A stretch of DNA of 7,696 bases from an uncultured Lachnospiraceae bacterium (GTDB lineage: Bacteria; Bacillota_A; Clostridia; Lachnospirales; Lachnospiraceae). The DNA lies in contig CAMMZE010000043.1 in the NCBI GenBank assembly GCA_946529195.1, positions 1 to 7,696 of the forward strand, in the 5' to 3' direction. Below, piece after piece: positions 1 to 6,131 of this stretch. How positions within the stretch are numbered: the first letter of the stretch is position 1; every line of letters starts with the position of its first letter. The notes under the pieces are model-generated. The model did no database searches. It saw only the letters and a program-made list of their open reading frames with translations, and was not told the DNA's origin. A program made the translations under genes and the position numbers.

Positions 1-260
1 GCCTGATCAGCTTCCTGACCGCCGGTCCCATGGAGTCCAAGGCCTGGACCATCAAAGAAGGTACCAAGGCCCCTCAGGCTGCCGGTAAGATCCATTCTGA
101 CTTTGAGCGCGGTTTCATCAAAGCGGAGGTCATCGCCTACGATGATCTGATCGCCAATGGTTCTATGGCTGCAGCCAAAGAGAAAGGTCTGGTCCGCATC
201 GAGGGTAAGGAATATGTCGTCAAAGACGGCGATGTCATCCTCTTCCGTTTCAACGTGTAA
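1..260 (+). CDS. ychF: YchF/OLA1-type redox-regulated ATPase, C-terminal end (5' truncated by window edge)
   Basis: This is the last ~86 residues of an Obg-family P-loop ATPase; the first complete codon is at position 3 and the TAA stop is at 258-260. The visible part is the C-terminal TGS-like domain. Characteristic stretches are [46 protein letters not shown] and the terminal [11 protein letters not shown], which closely follow the E. coli YchF C-terminus as I remember it ([21 protein letters not shown], ending FRFNV). The family binds ATP in preference to GTP and associates with ribosomes. The G domain lies outside the window, so its nucleotide-specificity motif cannot be read. The gene is convergent with the arginine operon and ends at a shared terminator. 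The ATG at position 30 is an internal Met, not the start. Identification is very secure. Confidence 0.95.
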   Translation, partial: LISFLTAGPMESKAWTIKEGTKAPQAAGKIHSDFERGFIKAEVIAYDDLIANGSMAAAKEKGLVRIEGKEYVVKDGDVILFRFNV

Positions 261-280
261 AGAAATCTGTGATAACACAA

Positions 281-319
281 AAGAACCTCTGCCTGACAAT
301 AGGCTGAGGTTCTTTTTTT
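281..319 (+). terminator. Rho-independent terminator of ychF, probably bidirectional
   Basis: The arms 281-294 and 301-314 pair (AAGAACCTC with GAGGTTCTT, a T-T mismatch, then GCCT with AGGC) around the 6-nt loop GACAAT. A run of seven T (313-319) follows on the plus strand, 20 bp after the ychF stop. On the minus strand the same hairpin begins 6 nt beyond the HAD-phosphatase stop and is followed by TTCTTTTG, a weaker U-tract, so it probably also ends the arginine operon. Confidence 0.9.
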
Positions 320-320
320 A

Positions 321-956
321 CTATTCCATTTCTTGCAGCAGACGGGGCAGCTCCTTGAACTGCTCAAGCCTTCCGTCATATCCGTCCACCTGACCGAATC
401 CGTAGGCCGCATAGATAAAGGGCACCCCGGCTTCTCTGGCCGCGTCCGCATCCCCCTGGGTATCACCGATATATACTGCGCTTTGCAGCTGATTGCGCTC
501 CATGATGAGGCGGATATTCTGTCCTTTGGAAAGGCCGGTCGCTTCCGCGCACTCCTGGTCTGTAAACCAGGATCCGGTGCCGTTGCCGGTATAGAAACTA
601 TCGATGTATCCCACCTGACAGTTGCTGACAATAAAGAGTTTGTAATTGGCTGCAAGGATATCCAGCGTCTGGTATTCGCCCTCAAAAAGCCTGCCGCCAT
701 GCGCCGCCAGATAAATATTTTCCTGCCGGCCGCACTGATCCATGAGAGCCATGCGCTTTGCTTCCGGCAGATCCGGGAACATGTTGGCCGCAATCTTTGT
801 CAGAGGAAGGCCGAAATTAGAGGAAAGATCCTGCCCTGTGACCACCTTGTCTATCTCCGGGTAATCCTTCAGTATCTCATTCCAGGTGGCAACAATCCCG
901 TCTGTCGAATCCCAAAGAGTCCCGTCCAGATCGAAAATCAAGCTGTCAAACTTCAT
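321..956 (-). CDS. HAD-superfamily hydrolase, phosphoglycolate phosphatase-like (subfamily IA type)
   Basis: A 211-residue soluble phosphatase with all four HAD motifs. Motif I is FDLDGTLWD with nucleophile D9 and acid/base D11; motif II is IVSN with S111; motif III Lys is K144 in LSKGQN; motif IV is YIGDTQGD with D165 and D169 for Mg2+. The ~85-residue segment after motif I fits a helical C1 cap, so the fold resembles Gph/PGMB-type enzymes acting on small phosphorylated metabolites. The substrate cannot be read from the sequence. The ATG at 954-956 is set by TAGGAA, a Shine-Dalgarno sequence fused to the argD stop codon, with only 9 bp between the genes. It is therefore the last cistron of the arginine operon and probably co-translated with argD. 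A link to arginine metabolism is inferred from position alone. It ends beside the bidirectional terminator. Confidence 0.88.
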   Translation of the reverse strand: MKFDSLIFDLDGTLWDSTDGIVATWNEILKDYPEIDKVVTGQDLSSNFGLPLTKIAANMFPDLPEAKRMALMDQCGRQENIYLAAHGGRLFEGEYQTLDILAANYKLFIVSNCQVGYIDSFYTGNGTGSWFTDQECAEATGLSKGQNIRLIMERNQLQSAVYIGDTQGDADAAREAGVPFIYAAYGFGQVDGYDGRLEQFKELPRLLQEME

Positions 957-965
957 AAGCTGTTC

Positions 966-2168
966 CTATGCCTGCACCTGAGCCAGTACGCCGTCCAGAA
1001 TGCTGATCATTTCGTCTACGTTCTCTTCCGTGATCACAAGCGGCGGTACGAAGCGGATGGTATTTGCCTCTGCAGAGATTACCAGAAGACCGTTTGCAAT
1101 GCACTTGCTGACAATCTCACCAACCGGACAGGTAAACTCGATTCCCCGGATCAGACCCATGCCGCGGGCATCAATGATAAAGCTGTATTTTTCCTTCAGT
1201 GCCAGCAGCTGCTGCTCAAGATAGGCGCCGACCCTGTTGACATTTTCCAGAATATTCTTCTTCTCAAAGAGGTCAAAAACCGCATTGGCTGCCGCAGTCG
1301 CCAGAGGATTGCCGCCGTAAGTGGAACCGTGATCACCGGGTACCAGAGACTTTTCTGCCTTTTCTCCTGCTACAAACGCACCGACCGGCACGCCGCAGCC
1401 AAGTGCCTTGGCCACTGTCACGATATCCGGCTTGATGCCAAAATGCTCATAAGCGAACATTTTGCCTGACCGGCCCATACCGCACTGAATCTCATCCAGA
1501 ATGAGCAGGATATCCTTTTCATCGCAAAGCGCGCGGATGCCTTTGATAAACTCTTCGCTTGCCGGATAGATGCCGCCCTCGCCCTGGATCGTTTCCAGGA
1601 GAATTGCGCAGGTCTTGTCATTGACCTTGCTCTTCACATCTTCCAGATTGTTGAACTCTGCGAACACAATCTTGTCAATCAGCGGTCTGAAAGCCTCCTG
1701 ATAATGATCGTTTCCGGTTACGGACAGAGCGCCCATGCTGCGTCCGTGGAAGGAATGATGCATGGCAATGATCTCGTGGTCTGTACTGGAATTATCCCTG
1801 GTATATGCATATTTTCTGGCCAGCTTTAATGCGCCTTCAATGGCCTCGGTACCGCTGTTGGTGAAAAAGACCTTCTTCAGGCCGGTCGCTTCCACAAGAC
1901 GGTTTGCAGCCTTTGCCATAGGCTCGGTATAGTAGAGGTTGGAAACATGGATCATTTTGTCGATCTGGTCCTTGAGCGCCTGATTGAACTCAGGCACATT
2001 GTAGCCGAAAGCACATACTGCGATACCTGCTGCAAAATCCAGATACTTCTTGCCTTCTACGTCATACAGATAAACCCCGTCACCGTGATCCAGCGCTACC
2101 GGAAAACGGTTATAAGTATGAATGATTGCCTGCTCGGCATAATCGATAACCTGCTGATTGGTACTCAT
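966..2168 (-). CDS. argD: Acetylornithine aminotransferase (class III, PLP-dependent)
   Basis: A 400-residue cytosolic class-III aminotransferase, the usual length for ArgD. It interconverts N-acetylglutamate 5-semialdehyde plus glutamate and N2-acetylornithine plus 2-oxoglutarate; many ArgD proteins also act on N-succinyl-diaminopimelate semialdehyde for lysine synthesis. Visible family marks are the phosphate-binding loop SGTEA (105-109), F140-HGR stacking on the cofactor ring, D225 in LDEIQCGMGR contacting the pyridine nitrogen, Schiff-base K254 in TVAKALG, and T283 in GSTYGGNPLA from the partner subunit. Related class-III enzymes (ornithine or GABA aminotransferases) are possible in principle, but the argC-J-B-D context decides. 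The ATG (2166-2168) is preceded by AGGGGGA at 6-7 nt spacing. The argB stop lies 34 bp upstream, and the stop codon TAG is part of the Shine-Dalgarno sequence of the HAD gene. Confidence 0.96.
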   Translation of the reverse strand: MSTNQQVIDYAEQAIIHTYNRFPVALDHGDGVYLYDVEGKKYLDFAAGIAVCAFGYNVPEFNQALKDQIDKMIHVSNLYYTEPMAKAANRLVEATGLKKVFFTNSGTEAIEGALKLARKYAYTRDNSSTDHEIIAMHHSFHGRSMGALSVTGNDHYQEAFRPLIDKIVFAEFNNLEDVKSKVNDKTCAILLETIQGEGGIYPASEEFIKGIRALCDEKDILLILDEIQCGMGRSGKMFAYEHFGIKPDIVTVAKALGCGVPVGAFVAGEKAEKSLVPGDHGSTYGGNPLATAAANAVFDLFEKKNILENVNRVGAYLEQQLLALKEKYSFIIDARGMGLIRGIEFTCPVGEIVSKCIANGLLVISAEANTIRFVPPLVITEENVDEMISILDGVLAQVQA

Positions 2169-2202
2169 GAAAAATCCCCCTGCCTTCTCTTGAAACTAAA
2201 TA

Positions 2203-3090
2203 TTACTCGTCTTCTTCCTCGTCTCCGATGATTGCTGTACCGCAGCCGTGATCTGTATAAATCTCCAGAAGCAGGCTGTGCGGAATCCTGCCATCCAGGA
2301 TATGCACGCGGGAAACGCCGTTCTCGATCGCGTTGATACAATTGGTCAGCTTGGGCAGCATGCCGCCGCCGATATGTCCGTGATCGATCAGTCTCTTTGC
2401 CCTTGAAATATTCATGCGGGTAATCTGCGTAGCAGGATCTGCAGGATCCTTGTAGACACCGTCGATATCTGACAAGAAGGCCAGCTTCTCTGCCTTCATC
2501 GCCTTGGCGATCTCATAGGCCGCATCATCTGCATTAATGTTATAGGTATTGAAATCCGCATCCATACCAACCGGGCATACGATCGGCAGGAAGTCGTCTT
2601 TGATCAGATCCTGCAGAATCTTGGGTTCTACATGGGTAATCTCACCGACAAAGCCGATATCTTCTCCTTCGGAATACTTCTTTTCCGCAGTCAGCAGGCC
2701 TCCGTCCTTGCCGCTGATGCCAACTGCCTTGACCCCCAGCTCCTGCACCATGCGGACCAGATTTTTATTGACCTTGTTCAGGACCATCTCCACGATTTCC
2801 ATGGTGTCCTCATCGGTCACACGAAGGCCATTGACAAAGCGGGGCTCCATGCCCACCTTGCTGACCCAGCGGCTGATTTCCTTGCCGCCGCCATGTACAA
2901 TAATCGGCTTGAATCCTACCAGTTTCAGAAGAACGGCATCTGCAATGACATTTTTCTGCAGTTCTTCGTTCATCATGGCGCTGCCGCCGTACTTGATAAC
3001 GATGACCTTACGGTTAAAACGCTGTATATAAGGGAGTGCCTCGACAAGGACCTGGGCCTTATCCAGAACCTCCTGCATTTCTTTTTCCAT
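2203..3090 (-). CDS. argB: Acetylglutamate kinase, arginine-inhibitable type by architecture
   Basis: A 295-residue amino-acid kinase that phosphorylates N-acetyl-L-glutamate with ATP to give N-acetylglutamyl 5-phosphate. It shows K33-YGGSAM for phosphate binding, the substrate loop [11 protein letters not shown] (63-73), R90, the NINADDAA segment (184-191), and K247 in GGGMLPKL. About 28 residues precede the first strand ([20 protein letters not shown] then YIQRFNRK). This N-terminal helix, together with HGCGTAI near the C-terminus, is the layout of hexameric arginine-sensitive kinases (Thermotoga, Pseudomonas) and is missing from the short E. coli enzyme. Feedback inhibition by arginine is therefore likely. 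I chose the ATG at 3088-3090 because TAAGGAG lies 9 nt upstream; an in-frame ATG at 3121-3123 lies inside argJ and has no ribosome binding site. The protein ends in an acidic tail, GDEEEDE. Confidence 0.96.
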   Translation of the reverse strand: MEKEMQEVLDKAQVLVEALPYIQRFNRKVIVIKYGGSAMMNEELQKNVIADAVLLKLVGFKPIIVHGGGKEISRWVSKVGMEPRFVNGLRVTDEDTMEIVEMVLNKVNKNLVRMVQELGVKAVGISGKDGGLLTAEKKYSEGEDIGFVGEITHVEPKILQDLIKDDFLPIVCPVGMDADFNTYNINADDAAYEIAKAMKAEKLAFLSDIDGVYKDPADPATQITRMNISRAKRLIDHGHIGGGMLPKLTNCINAIENGVSRVHILDGRIPHSLLLEIYTDHGCGTAIIGDEEEDE

Positions 3091-3099
3091 GTTCTGCTT

Positions 3100-3106
3100 C
3101 TCCTTA
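3100..3106 (-). promoter_or_regulatory. Shine-Dalgarno of argB fused to the argJ stop codon
   Basis: On the minus strand TAAGGAG combines the argJ TAA stop (3104-3106) with a strong Shine-Dalgarno, 9 nt before the argB ATG at 3090. It decides the argB start and suggests that ribosomes finishing argJ reinitiate on argB. Confidence 0.8.
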
Positions 3107-4327
3107 TGATCTGTAATCAGCATTGATGCTGATGTATTCTTTGGTCAGGTCACAACCCCAGGCTGTCGCTTCTTCTGTTCCCAGCTTGAGATCAGCCTCT
3201 GCTGTTACCTCCGGTGCGGAAAGGATCTTTGTTGCCTCTTCTTCACTATAATCCGCTGCCACGCCATCCTTCATGATCTGAATCCTGCCGGCTTCACTTT
3301 CAAAGAAGAGATCCACAATTTCCGGGTCAAACTGCGCTCCGGAATAGCCCATAGCGCAGAGGATACGGCCCCAGTTGGCATCATGACCGCAAATAGCAGT
3401 CTTCACCAGATTGGAAGTGACAACCGACTTGGCCAGGGTAACTGCCTGCTCTTTGGACTCTGCTCCTTTGATCTTTACTTCAAAAAGGGCGGTAGCGCCT
3501 TCCCCGTCTCCTGCGATCTTTCTGCAGAGACAGACATTGACTGCATGCAGAGCCTGGCAGAATGCCTGGTAATCTTCATTCTTCTCGCAGATCGGATCAT
3601 TGCCTGCCTGTCCGTTTGCCAGCAGAAGCACGGTATCATTGGTAGAAGTATCTCCATCTACAGAAACCATATTGAAGGTGTCTTTGATATCTTCACGGAG
3701 GGCTTCCTGCAGAAGTTCTTTGCTGATCGCGGCGTCTGTTGTGAGGAAACCAAGCATGGTGCACATATTGGGATGGATCATGCCGGAGCCTTTGCACATG
3801 CCGCCGATCACGGCTTCTTTCCCGCCGATGGTAAAGGACACTGCCACTTCCTTCGGCCGGGTATCTGTTGTCATGATGGCTTTGGCTGCTGCATGGCCTG
3901 CCTCTATGCTGTGCTCCAGAGCGGGCACCAGTTTCTCTGCACCTGCGGCAATCCTCTCTGTCGGGATCTGCATGCCGATGACGCCTGTAGAAGCGATCAG
4001 AACTGCGTCCGCCGGAATATTCAGCAGACCGGAAACTGCCTGGGCGCTCTCCCGGCAGCACTCATAGCCGCGTACGCCGGTACAGGCATTGGCAATGCCG
4101 CTGTTGCAGATCACTGCCTGGGCAAAGGCAGACTCCTTTACCACCTGCATATCCCACTTGACCGGGGCTGCCTTGACAATATTGGTCGTAAAGGTTCCGG
4201 CCGCCGCGCAAGGCGTGTCACTGTAGACCATCGCCATGTCTGTGCGTCCCTGATACTTGATCCCTGCTGCCGCGGAAGATGCAAAAAAGCCTTTTGCCGC
4301 TGTCACGCCGCCATCTATATACTGCAT
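3104..4327 (-). CDS. argJ: Glutamate N-acetyltransferase / ornithine acetyltransferase
   Basis: A 407-residue self-cleaving Ntn-hydrolase-type enzyme. It moves the acetyl group of N2-acetylornithine to glutamate, releasing ornithine and regenerating N-acetylglutamate; bifunctional members also use acetyl-CoA. Marks seen are the N-terminal GGVTAAKGF, the oxyanion loop ASTGVIG (112-118), the processing site [20 protein letters not shown] (179-198), GDGEGAT (273-279) and the C-terminal ISINADYRS. Autocleavage is expected before T190, giving ~189- and ~218-residue chains. The residue before the cleavage Thr is Cys189, where Ala is the commonly cited residue. ATG 4325-4327 is preferred: AGGAG sits 10 nt upstream and the product starts just before the conserved GGVTA. 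An in-frame GTG at 4355-4357 would add ten unconserved-looking residues behind a poor ribosome binding site. Whether it is mono- or bifunctional cannot be read from the sequence. Confidence 0.95.
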   Translation of the reverse strand: MQYIDGGVTAAKGFFASSAAAGIKYQGRTDMAMVYSDTPCAAAGTFTTNIVKAAPVKWDMQVVKESAFAQAVICNSGIANACTGVRGYECCRESAQAVSGLLNIPADAVLIASTGVIGMQIPTERIAAGAEKLVPALEHSIEAGHAAAKAIMTTDTRPKEVAVSFTIGGKEAVIGGMCKGSGMIHPNMCTMLGFLTTDAAISKELLQEALREDIKDTFNMVSVDGDTSTNDTVLLLANGQAGNDPICEKNEDYQAFCQALHAVNVCLCRKIAGDGEGATALFEVKIKGAESKEQAVTLAKSVVTSNLVKTAICGHDANWGRILCAMGYSGAQFDPEIVDLFFESEAGRIQIMKDGVAADYSEEEATKILSAPEVTAEADLKLGTEEATAWGCDLTKEYISINADYRS

Positions 4328-4369
4328 ATACCCTACACTCCTATCTGTATAAAGCACACAAATCTTCTT

Positions 4370-4834
4370 TTAGTCATTAAAAGTGATCTGGTTCTCTTTA
4401 TTTAATACGAATTCATAATAATTGCGGTCATCCCGGAAATCCCAGCCGACGCTCTTCCAGAAGGCATTGCCTGCTTCATTTTTCTTAAATGCGATCAGAT
4501 AAGCCTTGTTGATCTTCTCCGTGGCCAGGGCCTGCGTTGCCGCCTGCGCCATACGGGTACCGATTCCCTGCATACGGTATTCCTTTTTCACACAGACATG
4601 GTAAAAACATGCCTGACGTCCGTCGTGTCCGCAAAGGATGGTTCCGACAATCTCTCCATCCTTTTCCGCTACCACACTGGTGTTGGGATTGCGCTGCAGG
4701 AAGCGGCTGATGCCTTCTCTGGAATCATCCAGACTCCGGATCGCGAAACCGCTGATCGATGTCCAGAGCCTTGCCACCTGATCGTAGTCTGAGACCAGCA
4801 TGGTCCGAATCACTATATCCTGATTGTCACTCAA
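4370..4834 (-). CDS. GNAT-family N-acetyltransferase embedded in the arginine operon
   Basis: A 154-residue single-domain GNAT protein. The acetyl-CoA pyrophosphate loop is R87-M-Q-G-I-G92, matching the Q/R-x-x-G-x-G/A motif. It is preceded by the beta4 strand ACFYHVCVKKEYR and followed by a helix with a late AYLIAFKKNEAGNAFWKSVG segment, also typical of GNATs. The section GEIVGTILCGHDGR resembles E. coli YpeA-like proteins. The substrate is unknown. Its place between argC and argJ suggests an amine or amino-acid substrate in this pathway, for instance a short N-acetylglutamate synthase (short ArgA-type enzymes of GNAT-domain size exist in actinobacteria), but no diagnostic residue proves it. 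Translation most likely starts at the TTG at 4832-4834, because AGGAGGA lies 6 nt upstream and no ATG is available nearby in frame. The argC stop is 15 bp upstream and the preferred argJ start is 42 bp downstream. Confidence 0.85.
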   Translation of the reverse strand: MSDNQDIVIRTMLVSDYDQVARLWTSISGFAIRSLDDSREGISRFLQRNPNTSVVAEKDGEIVGTILCGHDGRQACFYHVCVKKEYRMQGIGTRMAQAATQALATEKINKAYLIAFKKNEAGNAFWKSVGWDFRDDRNYYEFVLNKENQITFND

Positions 4835-4840
4835 AAGAAT

Positions 4841-4847
4841 TCCTCCT
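4841..4847 (-). promoter_or_regulatory. Strong Shine-Dalgarno deciding the TTG start of the GNAT gene
   Basis: AGGAGGA on the minus strand lies between the argC stop and a TTG codon, with a 6-nt spacer (ATTCTT). It is the strongest ribosome binding site in the minus-strand operon and is paired with its weakest start codon. Confidence 0.75.
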
Positions 4848-4849
4848 GT

Positions 4850-5890
4850 TTACGGGAATACAGGCACAAAATCAATGCCTGTCTTCTCATCCAGTCCGAA
4901 CAGAATATTCATATTCTGGACAGCCTGTCCGGCAGCTCCCTTGACCAGATTGTCAAGTGCACCGAGAAGCACGATCCGGTTGGTTCTGGGATCGATCTTC
5001 CAGCCGATATCCACATAATTGCTGCCTTCCACCCATCTGGTCTCCGGCAGTTCTCCCTGCGGAAGAAGACGGATGAAGTATTCATTTCCATAATATTTCT
5101 CATAGGCCTGCTGAACCTGATCTGCCGTCACGCCGGGCATCAGGGATGCGTAGGAAGTTGCCAGGATCCCCCTGTTCATAGGAACCAGATGCGGCGTAAA
5201 GTTGACCAGGATCTCCCTGCCGGCCGCATAGCCCAGCTGCTCCTCGATCTCAGGCGTATGTCTGTGACTGGTCACGCCGTAAGCCTTGATGCTCTCATTG
5301 ACCTCGCAGTAGAGGTTGGCGACCTTTGCCCCGCGGCCTGCGCCGGAAGTGCCGGACTTGGCGTCGATGATCAATGTGTCGGGATTGATCAGTCCTTCCT
5401 TGACAAGCGGATAGGAGCTGAGGATGGAACAAGTGGTATAACAGCCGGGATTGGCGATCAGTCTCGCGCCGGCGATATCTTTCCTGTTGATCTCACAGAG
5501 TCCGTAAACAGCCTCATTAATATAGGAAGGACTTGGATGCGTGATCCCGTACCACTTCTCATAAACAGCAACATCTTTGATGCGGAAATCCGCGCTCAGG
5601 TCAATAATCTTTACTTTGCTGAGGATCTCCTCATTGACCAGAGATGCACAGAGTCCCTGGGGCGTCGCGGTAAAAATGACATCCACCGCATCTGCCAGCT
5701 CATCCATATTTTCTCCCATGCAGTCTGCGTCAACAATATTCGTCATATTTCTAAAAACGGATGCATACGGCATATCCTTGTACGATCTGGAACCGAACCA
5801 GACGATTTCAGCCTCCGGATGTCTCATCAGGATCCTGACGATCTCCGCACCTGCATATCCCGTAGAACCAATAATTCCAGCCTTGATCAT
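4850..5890 (-). CDS. argC: N-acetyl-gamma-glutamyl-phosphate reductase
   Basis: A 346-residue cytosolic dehydrogenase of the ASADH-like fold, full length for the common ArgC type. It reduces N-acetylglutamyl 5-phosphate to N-acetylglutamate 5-semialdehyde with NADPH. The nucleotide-binding loop is IIGSTGYAGAE (6-16). Catalytic C150 lies in ANPGCYTT (146-153), which forms the thioester, and the proposed base H211 lies in TSHRHTPEIEE. SGTSGAGRGAK (179-189), VNFTPHLVPMNRGI (229-242) and the late GALDNLVKGAAGQAVQN (310-326) are also family segments. Its ATG (5888-5890) is the first in the operon, with AGGGGGA 7 nt upstream. A possible 9-codon leader ORF overlaps this ATG by four bases. The gene is transcribed divergently from argG and shares a control region with it. 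Confidence 0.97.
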   Translation of the reverse strand: MIKAGIIGSTGYAGAEIVRILMRHPEAEIVWFGSRSYKDMPYASVFRNMTNIVDADCMGENMDELADAVDVIFTATPQGLCASLVNEEILSKVKIIDLSADFRIKDVAVYEKWYGITHPSPSYINEAVYGLCEINRKDIAGARLIANPGCYTTCSILSSYPLVKEGLINPDTLIIDAKSGTSGAGRGAKVANLYCEVNESIKAYGVTSHRHTPEIEEQLGYAAGREILVNFTPHLVPMNRGILATSYASLMPGVTADQVQQAYEKYYGNEYFIRLLPQGELPETRWVEGSNYVDIGWKIDPRTNRIVLLGALDNLVKGAAGQAVQNMNILFGLDEKTGIDFVPVFP

Positions 5891-5916
5891 ATGCTATTCC
5901 CCCTGTATACTATCAT
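5887..5916 (-). CDS. Possible 9-codon leader ORF upstream of and overlapping argC
   Basis: An ATG at 5914-5916 opens a reading frame for the peptide MIVYRGNSI that stops at TGA 5887-5889. The stop shares the four bases ATGA with the argC start codon. AGGAG lies 4 nt upstream (5921-5925), which is close but usable, and the argC Shine-Dalgarno sits inside this mini-ORF. The fifth codon is AGG, a rare Arg codon. The arrangement would suit translational coupling or leader-peptide control of argC. A frame this short can easily arise by chance, and expression depends on the transcript starting upstream of 5925. Confidence 0.3.
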   Translation of the reverse strand: MIVYRGNSI

Positions 5917-5941
5917 ATGTCTCCTATCTTAATACAAAAAA

Positions 5942-5970
5942 AGTATGAAGTAAAGTAAAAAAATCACCAA
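5942..5970 (-). promoter_or_regulatory. Candidate argC operon promoter (proximal)
   Basis: On the minus strand TTGGTG (5965-5970) is followed by exactly 17 nt and CATACT (5942-5947). Only the first three bases of the -35 and four of six of the -10 match the sigma-A consensus. The predicted transcript would begin near 5935 and include the possible leader ORF. Confidence 0.3.
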
Positions 5971-5975
5971 TAAAA

Positions 5976-6005
5976 TTTATAAATATACAGGTTTTTCATT
6001 GAAAA
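5976..6005 (-). promoter_or_regulatory. Candidate argC operon promoter (distal)
   Basis: On the minus strand TTTTCA (6000-6005) and TATAAA (5976-5981) are separated by 18 nt. The -10 matches five of six consensus bases and the -35 four. Its -35 is one arm of the 13-bp dyad at 5993-6005, so a protein bound there would block it. I cannot choose between this and the proximal candidate from sequence alone. Confidence 0.35.
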
Positions 6006-6020
6006 TGCAGGTTTTTGCAT
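5986..6020. repeat. Operator-like dyads and 20-bp-period direct repeat between argC and argG
   Basis: CAGGTTTTT occurs at 5988-5996 and again at 6008-6016, exactly 20 bp apart, about two helical turns. Interleaved with these are two dyads: TTTTCA-T-TGAAAA (5993-6005, perfect) and ATGCA-N6-TGCAT (6005-6020, perfect 5-bp arms). The block ends 8 bp before the argG -35 and overlaps the distal argC promoter, so it is well placed to control both directions. The half-sites do not fit the ArgR/AhrC box well, so the binding protein is unknown. Confidence 0.45.
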
Positions 6021-6027
6021 AAAACCC

Positions 6028-6056
6028 TTGCTTTTTATGAGTATCTGATGTATATT
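6028..6056 (+). promoter_or_regulatory. Likely main argG promoter
   Basis: TTGCTT (6028-6033), a 17-nt spacer and TATATT (6051-6056) make a sound sigma-A-type promoter, with four and five of six consensus matches. Transcription would start near A6063, right at the base of the leader hairpin structure, giving a 5' untranslated leader of about 107 nt. Confidence 0.6.
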
Positions 6057-6063
6057 TGTCTCA

Positions 6064-6114
6064 GCCCGCAGAACACCGCAATCTGATGCGGTGTTTCTGG
6101 TCTTGCAGACGGGC
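6064..6114 (+). ncRNA. Candidate structured argG leader: compact three-way junction
   Basis: Three helices account for nearly every base. P1 pairs GCCC (6064-6067) with GGGC (6111-6114). P2 pairs 6069-6080 with 6087-6099 through 12 base pairs, one bulged U at about 6096 and an AUCUGA loop. P3 pairs GUCU (6100-6103) with AGAC (6107-6110) around UGC. Only G6068 is left at the junction, although it could pair with C6110 instead. It starts within a base or two of the predicted transcript start. There is no U-tract, so it is not an intrinsic terminator, and it lacks T-box or other known riboswitch signatures that I can recognise. The function is unknown. Confidence 0.45.
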
Positions 6115-6131
6115 AGCATTTATAAGATAAT
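6104..6131 (+). promoter_or_regulatory. Possible second argG promoter overlapping an ARG-box-like dyad
   Basis: TTGCAG (6104-6109) and GATAAT (6126-6131) are 16 nt apart and could give a short-leader transcript starting near 6138. The -10 lies within an imperfect dyad at 6121-6138 (TnTnAG-N6-CTnAnA) that partly fits the 18-bp ARG-box pattern of ArgR/AhrC. Both readings are weak, because the region is AT-rich. Confidence 0.25.

Noticed and set aside
333..1469. Long plus-strand open reading frame (378 codons) across the HAD and argD genes
   Set aside because: It is antisense to two clearly conserved genes, shows no recognisable domain, and its composition (many Cys, His, Arg) is that of a shadow frame.
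3091..3123. An 11-residue N-terminal extension of ArgB starting at the ATG at 3121-3123
   Set aside because: No ribosome binding site precedes it and it would overlap argJ, whereas the ATG at 3090 has a strong TAAGGAG at good spacing and gives the normal family length.
3383..4405. Long plus-strand open reading frame (340 codons) over argJ
   Set aside because: It is antisense to argJ, which has full family motifs. It has no family resemblance and is rich in Cys and His.
5971..5987. ARG box in the AT-rich stretch between the argC promoter candidates
   Set aside because: Sliding the 18-bp ARG-box pattern along this stretch gives no register that satisfies both half-sites.
5987..6020. CRISPR-like repeat array
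   Set aside because: There are only two copies of a 9-bp word with no spacer structure. It fits an operator, not an array.
6064..6114. Hammerhead ribozyme (a CUGAUG is present in the three-way junction)
   Set aside because: The CUGAUG spans the P2 loop and stem instead of the junction core, the following base is C instead of A, and no GAAA core element is in place.
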